Source: SAR202 cluster bacterium
GTDB taxonomy: Bacteria > Chloroflexota > Dehalococcoidia > Lucifugimonadales > VGZR01
Length of the DNA stretch: 64,000 bases
NCBI GenBank assembly: GCA_016872515.1
Contig: VGZR01000011.1
Coordinates: 1-64,000, forward strand
Reading direction: 5' to 3'
A program made the translations under genes and the position numbers. Of this stretch, positions 54,506 to 62,689 are shown piece after piece (positions within the stretch are counted from its first letter, which is position 1; every line of letters begins with the position of its first letter). The notes beneath the pieces are model-generated. The model made no database searches and was not told the origin of the DNA. It worked only from the letters and a program-made list of their open reading frames with translations.

Positions 54506-55768
54506 AGTCACGCCGGGGGGCGCCGCCGCCCCTGCGACGGCTGTGCGGTACAGGTGCATCAGCCCCTGGTGGCGGCGCGCCGTCCGCGCATCCACGCGGC
54601 GGGACGGAGCGCCCAGAAGCCGTCGCATCTCGCGGGTGACCTCGTTCTCCTCCAGCGCCGGCATCCCGCGGTAGCGCTCCATGGCTAGGCCGGCCAGCGC
54701 CGTGTCGCCTCGCCCCGACGCCTATGCATGCAGGAAGGGCAGGACGACGTTCACGGCCATGTCCCCTGCCCTGCCGGGGCCGATGCGCGGCGGGACGGAC
54801 AGGCCCTCCACCATGACCTTAGCATCTTCTCCCCGGACCAACTCGGCCACTCCAGCGGCCAGCCCCACGACCAGGAATCGGTCGAGGAGGCTGGCAGCAC
54901 CCATGACGCGCTGCGCCGGGTGGTTGGCCGGGCGGACGCGGAAGCGCTCCCAAGCCTCGGCCGGCATAAACCCCCGCTTCGGGAGAAGTCTAATCATGGT
55001 TTTGAGTTTCACCGCGTCCTCCGCTGGGCGCACCCACGGCAGCAGCCCTGATGCGGTGCTCAGCGTTGCCTGGATGGCCAGGAGACGTGTGGCACTCGGC
55101 TCTTCTTTGAAGGCCGACAGTTCGTCATAGGGGACGCGCCGGGCCAACCCGCGGAACGGCTTACGGTTGACAGCGTAGCCCAGGGCCTCCATGAGAGAGG
55201 CGTAGAGCACCTGGTCGGGGTCGCCCCGGCGCAGCTCGATGGCGAAGCCACGGCAACGGGCGGCGAACCGCAGGTCGCCGGCCTCGTCCAGCAGCCCGCC
55301 CAGGGCCTCATCGTCCAGGGACGCAAGACCGTCGGGCCACGCGGGCGCCGCAGTTCCAGCGGGAGGGGCCTTCGGCAGAACCGGCGCGAGCACCGCCACC
55401 GGCGCTTCCACACGGGCATGGGTGGTGACGGCGCGGCGCCGCCTAGGGGTCAGCACGACCTCCAGGACGACACCATTGTAGCGCGGGTTGGCGTGGTGCC
55501 CGTGGCCGCGCCAGCCGGAGGCTTCGAGGTGGAGCTCCACGTCGCCAACGATGAGCTGACCTGATTCGGAGGCGAGGACGGCGTCCCGGAAGTCGGGGCC
55601 GGCTCGGGCGTTGGGACGCCCGGGGTAGATGATGCGAAAGGTACAGCCGTCAGGTGTAACCAGGCCCTTGGTCAAGGCATCAGCCTGGCGCCAGATTTTC
55701 GCCATGTTCCGCTCGCTGGCCCTGGTTGGGAGCGGTTCCGGCTGTGGGCGGATTGTAGGGGTGGGCAT
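54488..55768 (-). pseudogene. DUF2851 protein interrupted by one in-frame TAG
   Basis: The main part (54725-55768, 348 aa) is a DUF2851 protein: TPDGCTFRIIYPGRPNARAGPDFRDAVLA and VELHLEASGWRGHGHHANPRYNGVVLEVVL are hallmarks. It stops at TAG 54722-54724 after VNVVLPFLHA. The same frame continues without shift through MERYRGMPALEENEVTREMRRLL and ARRHQGLMHLY to TGA at 54488, the family's usual C-terminus. One substitution explains it; Tyr is a likely lost residue. The start ATG has GGAG upstream. DUF2851 function is unknown. Confidence 0.75.
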
Positions 55769-55801
55769 GGGTTACTCCACGCCGGATCATACTCCTTCGC
55801 C

Positions 55802-56662
55802 CTATTGAGAGCCCGGTGCGCGGCCCAGCCATCGCCCGGAGGCGCCTTCAGAGAGGAACCGCTCTCTGACCGTGTTGTAGGCGAAGGCGGCCAGGAACAC
55901 GACAGCCGAGAAGAGGACCACGGTCGCGCCGGAGGAGACGTCGATGAAGTAGGAGAGGTAGATGCCTCCCAGGCCGCAGAAGGCGCCCAGGATGGTGGAC
56001 AGGGCGACCATGACGCCAAAGTCGTTGGTTAGTAGCCGCGCCGCCACCGGCGGAATGACGATAGCCGAGGCGATGAGCGTCACCCCCAGAACCTGCATCG
56101 AGACGACGATGGTGGCCGCCAGCACTAGGGCGAAGGCCGTGTCCACCCAGCCGGTGGGCACGCCATAGAACCCTGCGACCTCCGGCTCGAAGGTCGTGAA
56201 GAGGAGGTACTTGTACCCCACGAACAGCATGGCAGCCACGGCGGCGGACACCGCTATGATCGCCACCAGGTCGCCCTGGGAGACGCCCAGGATGTTGCCG
56301 AACAGGGCGGCGTCGAAGCTGCGGGTGAAGGTCTTGTAGCGGCTGATGAGGGCGATCCCCACGGCGAAACTGGCGGTGGTGACGATGCCGATGGCGGCGT
56401 CCGCGCCTATCTTGCGCTTGCGGGTGGCCATGTTGATGAGGAGCGCGGACAGGAACCCCCACACGCTGGCGCCGATGTAGAAGTTGATGGACATGACGTA
56501 GGAGGCAACGGCGCCGCCGAAGACGGCATGAGAGAGGCCGTGGCCGATGTAGGCCATGCGCCGCAGGACGATGTACACACCGATGAGGCCGCACAGGCCG
56601 CCCACCAGGGTTGCGGCGGCCAGGCCTCTGACAAAGAACTCGTACTGGAACGGCTCAAACAT
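55802..56662 (-). CDS. Metal ABC transporter permease (ZnuB-like)
   Basis: A 286-aa ABC-3 type permease for zinc or manganese import, with about eight helices. MFEPFQYEFFVRGLAAATLVGGLCGLIGVYIVLRRMAYIGHGLSHAVFGG is the family opening, and TFEPEVAGFYGV and VIPPVAARLLTNDF are conserved loops. Its start overlaps the ATPase gene by eight bases. Last gene of fur-znuA-znuC-znuB. Confidence 0.92.
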   Translation of the reverse strand: MFEPFQYEFFVRGLAAATLVGGLCGLIGVYIVLRRMAYIGHGLSHAVFGGAVASYVMSINFYIGASVWGFLSALLINMATRKRKIGADAAIGIVTTASFAVGIALISRYKTFTRSFDAALFGNILGVSQGDLVAIIAVSAAVAAMLFVGYKYLLFTTFEPEVAGFYGVPTGWVDTAFALVLAATIVVSMQVLGVTLIASAIVIPPVAARLLTNDFGVMVALSTILGAFCGLGGIYLSYFIDVSSGATVVLFSAVVFLAAFAYNTVRERFLSEGASGRWLGRAPGSQ

Positions 56663-57476
56663 CGGCGCCGTTCCGCCCGAAGTGGTGCGGCTGCTCAGCC
56701 ACCAGGGTCATGCCCTGGTAGGTGGTCACGGGGATGTCGCCGCCGTACACCAGCTTCAAGATCTCGGGGGTGAAGACTTGGGAGGGCGTCCCCTCGGCCA
56801 GCACGCGACCGTTAACGCACACGACCCAGGGAAGGTGTGCGGCGACGGCGTTGATCTCGTGGGTGGTCATCAGGATGGTCACGTCCTGATGGTTCAGCTC
56901 GTCCAGGAGGTGGAGGATCTCGTCACGGGTTGTGATGTCCAGCCCTGCGGTGGGCTCGTCCAGGAGCAGGAGCTTGGGGCCTGAGACAAGCGCGCGGGCC
57001 AAGAAGGCGCGCTGCTGCTCGCCGCCGGACAACTCGCGGATATGCCGCCGCGCCAGCCGCAGGATGCCCAGCCTGTCCATGAGCCCATGCGCCAGCTTCC
57101 GGTCGGCGCCGCTGAACCACGGGAGCCAGCGGGCCTCGGCCGTCCGTCCCATCATCACGACCTGCTCGACAGTGACGGGGAACTGCCAGTCTATCGTCTC
57201 AAGCTGGGGGACATAGCCGATGCGGGGCCGAGCGGCGGCGATCGGCCTCCCTTGAAACAGTACGTCGCCCCGGTACACGTCCACGGCCCCCAGGATGCAC
57301 CGCAGCAGCGTGCTCTTACCGGAGCCGCTGGGGCCGAGGAGTCCGACCCAGTCGCCGCGCATGATCTGCAGGTCCACATCGCGCAGCGCCGCCCGGCCTC
57401 CATAGCCGCAGGAGACGCCCCTCAGTTGTAACAGGGGCTCGCGTTCTAGGTGTTCGTGTGGTCGCGGGTGGAGCAC
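56655..57476 (-). CDS. Metal ABC transporter ATP-binding protein (ZnuC-like)
   Basis: A 273-aa ATPase. Walker A GPSGSGKSTLLR, signature LSGGEQQRAFLARALV, Walker B LLLLDEPTAGLD, H-loop TTHEINAVA. GTG start with AGGAAC upstream, nine bases after the znuA stop. It powers the import of Zn or Mn with the neighbouring permease and binding protein. Confidence 0.93.
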   Translation of the reverse strand: MLHPRPHEHLEREPLLQLRGVSCGYGGRAALRDVDLQIMRGDWVGLLGPSGSGKSTLLRCILGAVDVYRGDVLFQGRPIAAARPRIGYVPQLETIDWQFPVTVEQVVMMGRTAEARWLPWFSGADRKLAHGLMDRLGILRLARRHIRELSGGEQQRAFLARALVSGPKLLLLDEPTAGLDITTRDEILHLLDELNHQDVTILMTTHEINAVAAHLPWVVCVNGRVLAEGTPSQVFTPEILKLVYGGDIPVTTYQGMTLVAEQPHHFGRNGADV

Positions 57477-57485
57477 CGTGGGTTC

Positions 57486-58526
57486 CTATTGCGGATAGAC
57501 CGCAACGGCTTTGCCTTCGTACACGGGACCGGTCTCCAGCCCAGCCAGGAGACGGGCGTCGCCGCCCAGCGCCGACACCATGATCTCCATGTTGGTACGC
57601 ACCAGACCGAGGTAGGAGTGCTGTGGGTCGCCGGGGGCGCCGGGCAGGTCGTCGTCCCGCAGTTCCTCCACGAACCGGGCTCCGCCCTCCTTGGCGATCT
57701 GCTCTATGACAGGGCTGGGAAAGACCTCCGACCCGAAGATGGCGGGAAGCTTCAGCTTTCTGATCTGGACTATCAATTCGGCCACCTCCCTGGCGGACGG
57801 TTCGGAGAAGTCCGACGGCTGGACGGCGCCGATAACCTCCATACCGTAGTCGGCGGCGAAGTAGGCCCAGGAGTCGTGATAGGTCAGCAGTTTACGGTTG
57901 GCCTCGGGGATAGTGGCGATGGCCGAGCGGATGGCGGCGTCGAACGCCTCGATGCGCGCCTTGAACGCGGCGTAGTTGGCGGCGTAGTAGTTCCCGTTGA
58001 TAGGGTCGAGGCGTGAGAGCTCGCCCTTGATGAGCTCGGCATAACGAAGGGCGAGGAGCGGGTTGGGCCAGAGGTGTGGATTCGGATGCCCCTCCGACTC
58101 GGGGAAGGAGAAGTCGAACCGCCACTGGTCACGCGTGATGGTCTTATCGCCCAGTGTGAGGATGACGGCCCCTTCCTTCAGGTTGGCCTCGGCCATCTCC
58201 AGGGTGGGCTCCTCAAGGAAGAGGCCGTTGAGGAGCACGAGGTCGGCCCCCGCCAGAACCCGGGCGACGCTGGGCGACGGCTCGAAGGTGTGGGAGTTGA
58301 CTCCCTCAGGGACGACGCCTTCGACACTTATCTTCGTGCCGCCGATGTTCTCGGCGATGCTGGTGATGGGCGAGACACTGGTGACGACGCGGAGAGGGGG
58401 AGCAGACGCATTCGCCGCCTGAGCCGCCTGCGTCGGCACAGCAATCGCGGTTGGGGTGGCTGCGCTGCCGCCACAAGCCGCAAGCGCCGTCGCCGCCATC
58501 ACCGACAGCCCCCTGAGCAAGAACAT
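57486..58526 (-). CDS. Metal ABC transporter substrate-binding lipoprotein (ZnuA-like)
   Basis: A 346-aa lipoprotein of the cluster A-I metal-binding class. MFLLRGLSVMAATALAACGG is the lipoprotein signal. Metal-site His and acids are in VNSHTFEPSPS, NPHLWPNPL, TYHDSWAYFAADYG and the terminal FGSEVFPSP region. There is no long His-rich loop, which leaves Zn or Mn both open. The long track ORF upstream runs into fur. Gap to fur is 32 bases. Confidence 0.92.
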   Translation of the reverse strand: MFLLRGLSVMAATALAACGGSAATPTAIAVPTQAAQAANASAPPLRVVTSVSPITSIAENIGGTKISVEGVVPEGVNSHTFEPSPSVARVLAGADLVLLNGLFLEEPTLEMAEANLKEGAVILTLGDKTITRDQWRFDFSFPESEGHPNPHLWPNPLLALRYAELIKGELSRLDPINGNYYAANYAAFKARIEAFDAAIRSAIATIPEANRKLLTYHDSWAYFAADYGMEVIGAVQPSDFSEPSAREVAELIVQIRKLKLPAIFGSEVFPSPVIEQIAKEGGARFVEELRDDDLPGAPGDPQHSYLGLVRTNMEIMVSALGGDARLLAGLETGPVYEGKAVAVYPQ

Positions 58527-58558
58527 CACCGAAACCCTTCTCCCGACCACCACGCCAG

Positions 58559-58990
58559 TTACTCTTCTTTCTTGAGGCACTCGGCGCAGGTGCCGAAGAC
58601 CGCGAAGTGGCCCAGGTCGGCACGGAAGCCATATGAACTCATGATGCCCTTGCCGAGAGCTTTCATACGCTGGTCGTCGAGGAGGGCGACTTTGCCGCAA
58701 CCCTTGCACACGAGGTGGTGGTGGCCTTCGCCGCCAGCCCACTCGAACTGGGATTCGCCACCGCCCATGTCCGTTTCGGTGACCAGGCGCATCTCCTTGA
58801 GAACGGTGAGCGTCCGGTAAACGGTGGAGATGTCCACGTAGGGGTAGCTGGCCCGGACCTTCTCCAAAATCTCGACGGCGGTGACGTGGCCCCCAGCATG
58901 GCGGAGGGCCCCAAGGATCAGCAGGCGCTGGGGTGTCGGCCGATGGCCGGACTCCTTGAGGGCTTGAGCGGTATCCTTTTCACAGCTCAT
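58559..58990 (-). CDS. Fur-family metalloregulator (Zur-like)
   Basis: A 143-aa repressor. A winged helix with PTPQRLLILGALRHAGGHVTAVEIL and DISTVYRTLTVLKEMRLV binds DNA; GHHHLVCKGCGKV and CAECLKKEE hold the regulatory and structural metal sites (two CxxC pairs). It leads the znuACB operon, so it most likely represses it when metal is plentiful; Zur is the best guess over Mur or PerR. The start at 58990 has GGAG upstream. No Fur box was identified with confidence. Confidence 0.9.
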   Translation of the reverse strand: MSCEKDTAQALKESGHRPTPQRLLILGALRHAGGHVTAVEILEKVRASYPYVDISTVYRTLTVLKEMRLVTETDMGGGESQFEWAGGEGHHHLVCKGCGKVALLDDQRMKALGKGIMSSYGFRADLGHFAVFGTCAECLKKEE

Positions 58991-59120
58991 AACAGCTCCT
59001 GCCAATGATTGCAGACGCAACCATAGCATAAGAGCCAGCATGCGTCAAAACGCCTTGTAGGAATGAGAAGATATACCGGCTAAGGAAGGGTTAGACGCGG
59101 GAGGTCAACGCCGGGGGCCA

Positions 59121-59636
59121 CTAGCCGCGGCGGCCCAGGAGTTGGCCGACCATCTCGTAGTCGCGGACGGCCTCGTCCCGCCTACCCAGCGCCCAGAGGG
59201 CCAGGCCCCGGTGGTTGTAGGAGAACCAGAAATTGGGGTCGAGGGTGATGGCCCTGTCGAAGTCGGCGAGGGCGGCCTCGTACTCGGACTTGTCTGAGCG
59301 GGCGACGCCCCGGTTGTTGAGGGCATCGCGGTAGTCCGGCCTGAGGCGGAGAGCCACGTCGAAGTCCTCGATGGCCCGGTCGGGCATCCCTTTGCGGCGG
59401 TAGCAGATGCCACGGTTGTTGTAGGCCACGGGGTCGGCGCCGTCCAGTTCGATGGCGCGGCCGTAGTCGGCGATAGCCTCGTCCAGCCTGCCCCAGTCCA
59501 GGTACGCGTTCCCCCGCATGAACACCGCGCGGCGGTCATGCGGATGCTTCTCGATGACGGCCGTCATCTCCAGGGCTACCTGCGCCCAGTAGTCCTCGTC
59601 GGAGATGCGGCTCTTGTTGGCGTCTTCGATGGACAT
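59121..59636 (-). CDS. TPR-repeat protein
   Basis: A 171-aa cytoplasmic protein with no signal peptide and four tetratricopeptide repeats (AVFMRGNAYLDWGRLDEAIADY, AYNNRGICYRRKGMPDRAIEDF, ALNNRGVARSDKSEYEAALADF, SYNHRGLALWALGRRDEAVRDY). The start at 59636 (MSIEDANKS) suits the repeat layout. A scaffold of unknown partner. Confidence 0.85.
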   Translation of the reverse strand: MSIEDANKSRISDEDYWAQVALEMTAVIEKHPHDRRAVFMRGNAYLDWGRLDEAIADYGRAIELDGADPVAYNNRGICYRRKGMPDRAIEDFDVALRLRPDYRDALNNRGVARSDKSEYEAALADFDRAITLDPNFWFSYNHRGLALWALGRRDEAVRDYEMVGQLLGRRG

Positions 59637-59704
59637 GGGTTGGCTTGCGAAATGGGGAGTTGCTGCTAAGATGTTACACCACATTCGAGCGAGGAGGATA
59701 CGAA

Positions 59705-60289
59705 ATGACCATGAACCCCGTTGACCCCAATCCTGTGCGGCTCACCGGCGAGAACTCCTTCATCCGGTTGGCGGAGAAGGAGGGAGGCCAGGACATGACC
59801 AGGGCCAGCCACTGGCGCATCCTGCGCTCCCCCGGCGGCCCGGGCCATGTGCTGTTCCTGAAGAGCGAGCTTACGCATAACGAGGTCCACATCTACTCCG
59901 ACAACGCGGCCCTCACGCGCTGGCTCCAGGAGGAGATCGAGAGCGCGCTGTTCCCCGCCTTCTCTGACCAGAACGTCCCCATCATCGAGGCCGAGTTCGC
60001 CCGCATCGGCAACCACATGACCTTCTCCACCGAGTCGGTCGAGTCGCAGAACGACTCTGTATCCTTGACCTGGTACAAACTGGGTACGCCCTTCATCATC
60101 CGCTTCCAGCCGGGCGGGATCCCTGGCTCGCCTCACGGGGTCTATAGCTGCCTGACGCCCGCCGGCGCGGCCCAGCTGTCCATCAACGGCGTGGCGGCCA
60201 AGGGCCGCTGCTTCCCGGAGAAGATCGGCGACCACATGAGCAGCACCTCCTGCCTCGCCTGGGGCGAGACCTGGGTGCGGCCGGGCTAG
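59705..60289 (+). CDS. Unknown protein, first of a tandem paralogous pair
   Basis: A 194-aa soluble protein with no signal or helix. It starts at the ATG after AGGAGG. It shares PVDPN.VRLTGENSFIRL, RASHWRIL.SP.GPGH, YSDN.AL.RWLQEE.ES, TESVES..DS..LTW and SST.CLAWGE.W.RP with the next gene over its full length. The mixed alpha/beta pattern suggests one compact domain. Its N-terminal half recalls small-molecule or lipid-binding folds, but no family was recognised. Codon use fits the genome. Confidence 0.75.
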   Translation: MTMNPVDPNPVRLTGENSFIRLAEKEGGQDMTRASHWRILRSPGGPGHVLFLKSELTHNEVHIYSDNAALTRWLQEEIESALFPAFSDQNVPIIEAEFARIGNHMTFSTESVESQNDSVSLTWYKLGTPFIIRFQPGGIPGSPHGVYSCLTPAGAAQLSINGVAAKGRCFPEKIGDHMSSTSCLAWGETWVRPG

Positions 60290-60352
60290 GCAGCCCACCA
60301 AGACGCCTTTCGCCTCTCTGAAAAGTCATCCTGATGCAGACGGAGGGCTTCC

Positions 60353-60940
60353 ATGACCAGTCCTGTTGACCCAAATGAGGTCCGCCTGACGGGCGAGAAC
60401 TCATTCATCCGCCTTCTCGACAAGCAGGGCGGCACCCAAGTGGGCCGGGCCAGCCACTGGCGCATCCTGTACTCGCCGGCGGGGCCGGGCCACGCACTGT
60501 ATGTGCACAGCAAAAACCTGACAAAGGGCGCCGTGCGCATCTACTCCGACAACCTTGCGCTGGCCCGCTGGCTCCAGGAAGAGCTGGAGAGCATGATCTA
60601 CCCGACGTTCGCCGACCAGAACATCCCTGTGGTGGACGCCGTCTTCGCCGCATCGGGCGACGGGATGTCCCATTGGACCGAGTCGGTGGAGTCGGCGCCG
60701 GACAGCATCACGCTAACATGGAGCGAGCTGGGCGAGTCGTTCTTGGTGCGCTCCGGCCCGGGCGAGCGGCCGAACAGGCCCCTCGGCATCTACAGCTGCT
60801 TCACCCCGGCCAGAAAGGCCCAGATCAGCATCAACGGCCAGACCGCCGAGGGGCACGCCTACCCCGACAAATTCGGAGACCGCGCCAGCAGCACCGCATG
60901 CCTCGCCTGGGGCGAGTCCTGGACCCGTCCCCGCCGCTGA
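60353..60940 (+). CDS. Unknown protein, second of the tandem paralogous pair
   Basis: A 195-aa paralogue of the preceding gene, collinear and roughly half identical by eye. It begins MTSPVDPNEVRLTGENSFIRLLDK and ends SSTACLAWGESWTRPRR. The GGAGGG ribosome site is seven bases before the ATG. The 63-base gap allows cotranscription. Conserved Trp, His and Cys positions (SHWRIL, TACLAWGE) would be the residues to test for function. Confidence 0.75.
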   Translation: MTSPVDPNEVRLTGENSFIRLLDKQGGTQVGRASHWRILYSPAGPGHALYVHSKNLTKGAVRIYSDNLALARWLQEELESMIYPTFADQNIPVVDAVFAASGDGMSHWTESVESAPDSITLTWSELGESFLVRSGPGERPNRPLGIYSCFTPARKAQISINGQTAEGHAYPDKFGDRASSTACLAWGESWTRPRR

Positions 60941-61010
60941 CCAGAGCCTGTAGGGGACATTTTCTCGCCACGAGAAGTTCCCTCACGCCCCGTCAAGTAG
61001 CGTGCGCAGC

Positions 61011-61054
61011 ACCAAGGGCTGGGCCGGGCAATGCGGCCCTGCCCAGCCCTTGGT
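61011..61054 (+). terminator. Hairpin after the paralogous pair
   Basis: A 14-bp stem ACCAAGGGCTGGGC and its complement, with a 16-base inner part. The U-tract is poor, so the terminator role is probable rather than sure. Confidence 0.55.
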
Positions 61055-61078
61055 CTTGTAAAGTCTTCCTGGAGAGGC

Positions 61079-61115
61079 GTGGAGAACCTCCTTCTGGCAG
61101 AATGAGGTTCTCCAC
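61079..61115 (-). terminator. Hairpin downstream of the RidA gene
   Basis: A perfect 12-bp stem GTGGAGAACCTC/GAGGTTCTCCAC with a 13-base loop, 11 bases after the RidA stop on the minus strand. A weak terminator or mRNA 3' structure. Confidence 0.55.
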
Positions 61116-61125
61116 AGGAGCCCGT

Positions 61126-61542
61126 TCAGCCGATGGCGGCGATGGCCTGGACCTCGATGAGCCATTCGGGGCGGGCGAGGCCATTGACGACGAGAAGCGT
61201 GTTGGGCGGGTACTCGCCTCCGGAGTAAATCTTGGGGAACAGGTCGGTGCGGGCGTCCAGGAACCCCTGGACCGACTCGCGGCCCACCACGTAGGTCGTG
61301 AGTTGGACGACGTTGGCGTGCGTCGCGCCGACGCCGGCCAGGACGCCGCCGATGTTCTGGAACACCTGGCGCGTCTGTGCCTTGATATCCCCCTGCCCTA
61401 CCAGGTTCCCGCTCATATCCACGGCCACCGTGCCGGCGATGAAGAGCAGCTCCCCGCCGCTGGTCCGCACCGCCTGGGAGTACATCCCTACCGGCTTAGG
61501 AGCCTTGTCCGTCCTAACGATGATTTTCTGGGCTTTCGCCAT
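61126..61542 (-). CDS. RidA family protein
   Basis: A 138-aa YjgF/YER057c/UK114 protein. RidA hydrolyses reactive enamines and imines made by PLP enzymes. VGMYSQAVRTSGGELLFIAG and the C-terminal LARPEWLIEVQAIAAI, with the conserved Arg that binds the substrate carboxylate, are present. The start at 61542 has GGAGG eight bases upstream. A fit with the many PLP enzymes here is likely but general. Confidence 0.92.
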   Translation of the reverse strand: MAKAQKIIVRTDKAPKPVGMYSQAVRTSGGELLFIAGTVAVDMSGNLVGQGDIKAQTRQVFQNIGGVLAGVGATHANVVQLTTYVVGRESVQGFLDARTDLFPKIYSGGEYPPNTLLVVNGLARPEWLIEVQAIAAIG

Positions 61543-61676
61543 GTCAACCACCTCCTGATGGGTGAACGCTGGAAGGGCGCCGATAGTATAAAGGACTTTG
61601 GAGGGGATGCATCGACAAGAGGTGGCCTGTCATCTCATAATGAGAAGACTAGCGGCGGATCTTCGCCGATGCCCCT

Positions 61677-62666
61677 ATGGAGAGGATGATGACGAACACG
61701 AGTGAACGGTATGACCTGGTGATTGCGGGACAGGGTGCGGCAGGCTTCGCCGCTGCTCTGTACGCGGCCCGCTATCAGATGAAGTCCATCGTTGTTGGCG
61801 GCACCTTCGGAGGCGAGACCGCCATCGGCGGCGCCATCGAGAACTATCCCGGCTACGTGAGCATAGACGGCTTCGACCTGATGATGCAGTTCAAGGCGCA
61901 GGCGGAGAAGTACGGCGTACCCATCGTGGACGAGAACGTTGCTAGTATCACCCGCTCGGGGCACTGCTCTACCGTCACGACCACCGAGGGGCAGCGGTTC
62001 CAGGCCGCCACGGTCATCCTGGCGGTCGGCCGCGAGCGCCGCAAGCTTGGACTCGAGCATGAGGACGAGTGGACCGGCCGCGGAGTGTCGTTCTGCTCCA
62101 CGTGCGACGCGCCGCTCCACAAGGGGAACGTGGTCGCCGTCGTGGGCGGCGGCGACTCCGCTGTGAAAGGGGCCGGGCTCCTCAGCAAGTACGCCAAGAA
62201 GGTCTATATCATCTACCGGGGCGCGGAGTTCCGCCGGCCCGAGCCTGCCAACCTGCGGGCACTCAACGCCGCCAAAAACGTGGAGCAGGTCTTCAACACC
62301 AGAGTGGTCAAGCTCAACGGCACCGACGGCCTCTCAAGTATCGTCCTCGACCGGCCCGTGAGCGGCTCCACCGAGTTGAAGGTGGACGGCCTGTTCATCG
62401 AGATCGGAGCCAACCCCCGGAAAGAGTTAGCCGTGGAACTCGGCGTGGCGCTCAACGACAAAGACGAGGTCATCGTGGACAAGTACATGCGCACGAACGT
62501 CCACGGCGTGTTCGCCGCAGGCGACCTGACCGACGCCTCGGGCGAGCTGAAGCAGACCATCACCGCCGCATCCCAGGGCGCCCTCGCCGCCACGTCGGCC
62601 TACGCCGACATTACGGCGCACCCCAGCGCCTGCGAGATACAGCCGATGGAGTCCAGCCGCACTTAG
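61677..62666 (+). CDS. Thioredoxin reductase-like flavoprotein
   Basis: A 329-aa FAD/NAD(P)H disulfide reductase. FAD motif AGQGAAGFAAALYAARY near residue 17, redox CSTC in FCSTCDAPLHKG near 138, NAD(P) motif VVGGGDSAVKGAGLL near 155 and the FAD end GVFAAGDLTDASGELKQTITAA. It may reduce the thioredoxin encoded at 12.6 kb. The start may be a Met up to four codons further in, after GGAGAGG. The Ala/Gly-rich FAD loop (GQGAAG) differs a little from the usual GxGPAG. Confidence 0.9.
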   Translation: MERMMTNTSERYDLVIAGQGAAGFAAALYAARYQMKSIVVGGTFGGETAIGGAIENYPGYVSIDGFDLMMQFKAQAEKYGVPIVDENVASITRSGHCSTVTTTEGQRFQAATVILAVGRERRKLGLEHEDEWTGRGVSFCSTCDAPLHKGNVVAVVGGGDSAVKGAGLLSKYAKKVYIIYRGAEFRRPEPANLRALNAAKNVEQVFNTRVVKLNGTDGLSSIVLDRPVSGSTELKVDGLFIEIGANPRKELAVELGVALNDKDEVIVDKYMRTNVHGVFAAGDLTDASGELKQTITAASQGALAATSAYADITAHPSACEIQPMESSRT

Positions 62667-62689
62667 AGCCTCGTACTCTGGGGGCGGGG

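Noticed and set aside
36803-54724. Reassignment of TAG to a sense codon, suggested by six in-frame ambers in about 18 kb
   Set aside because: TAG is the most frequent stop among the intact genes here (gmk, lutA, lutB, iscS, speB, fumC, argS, selD and many more), and several of the interrupted genes also carry frameshifts or TGA. CAG/GAG/TAC/TGG are abundant codons in this GC-rich genome, so TAG is the expected product of single mutations.
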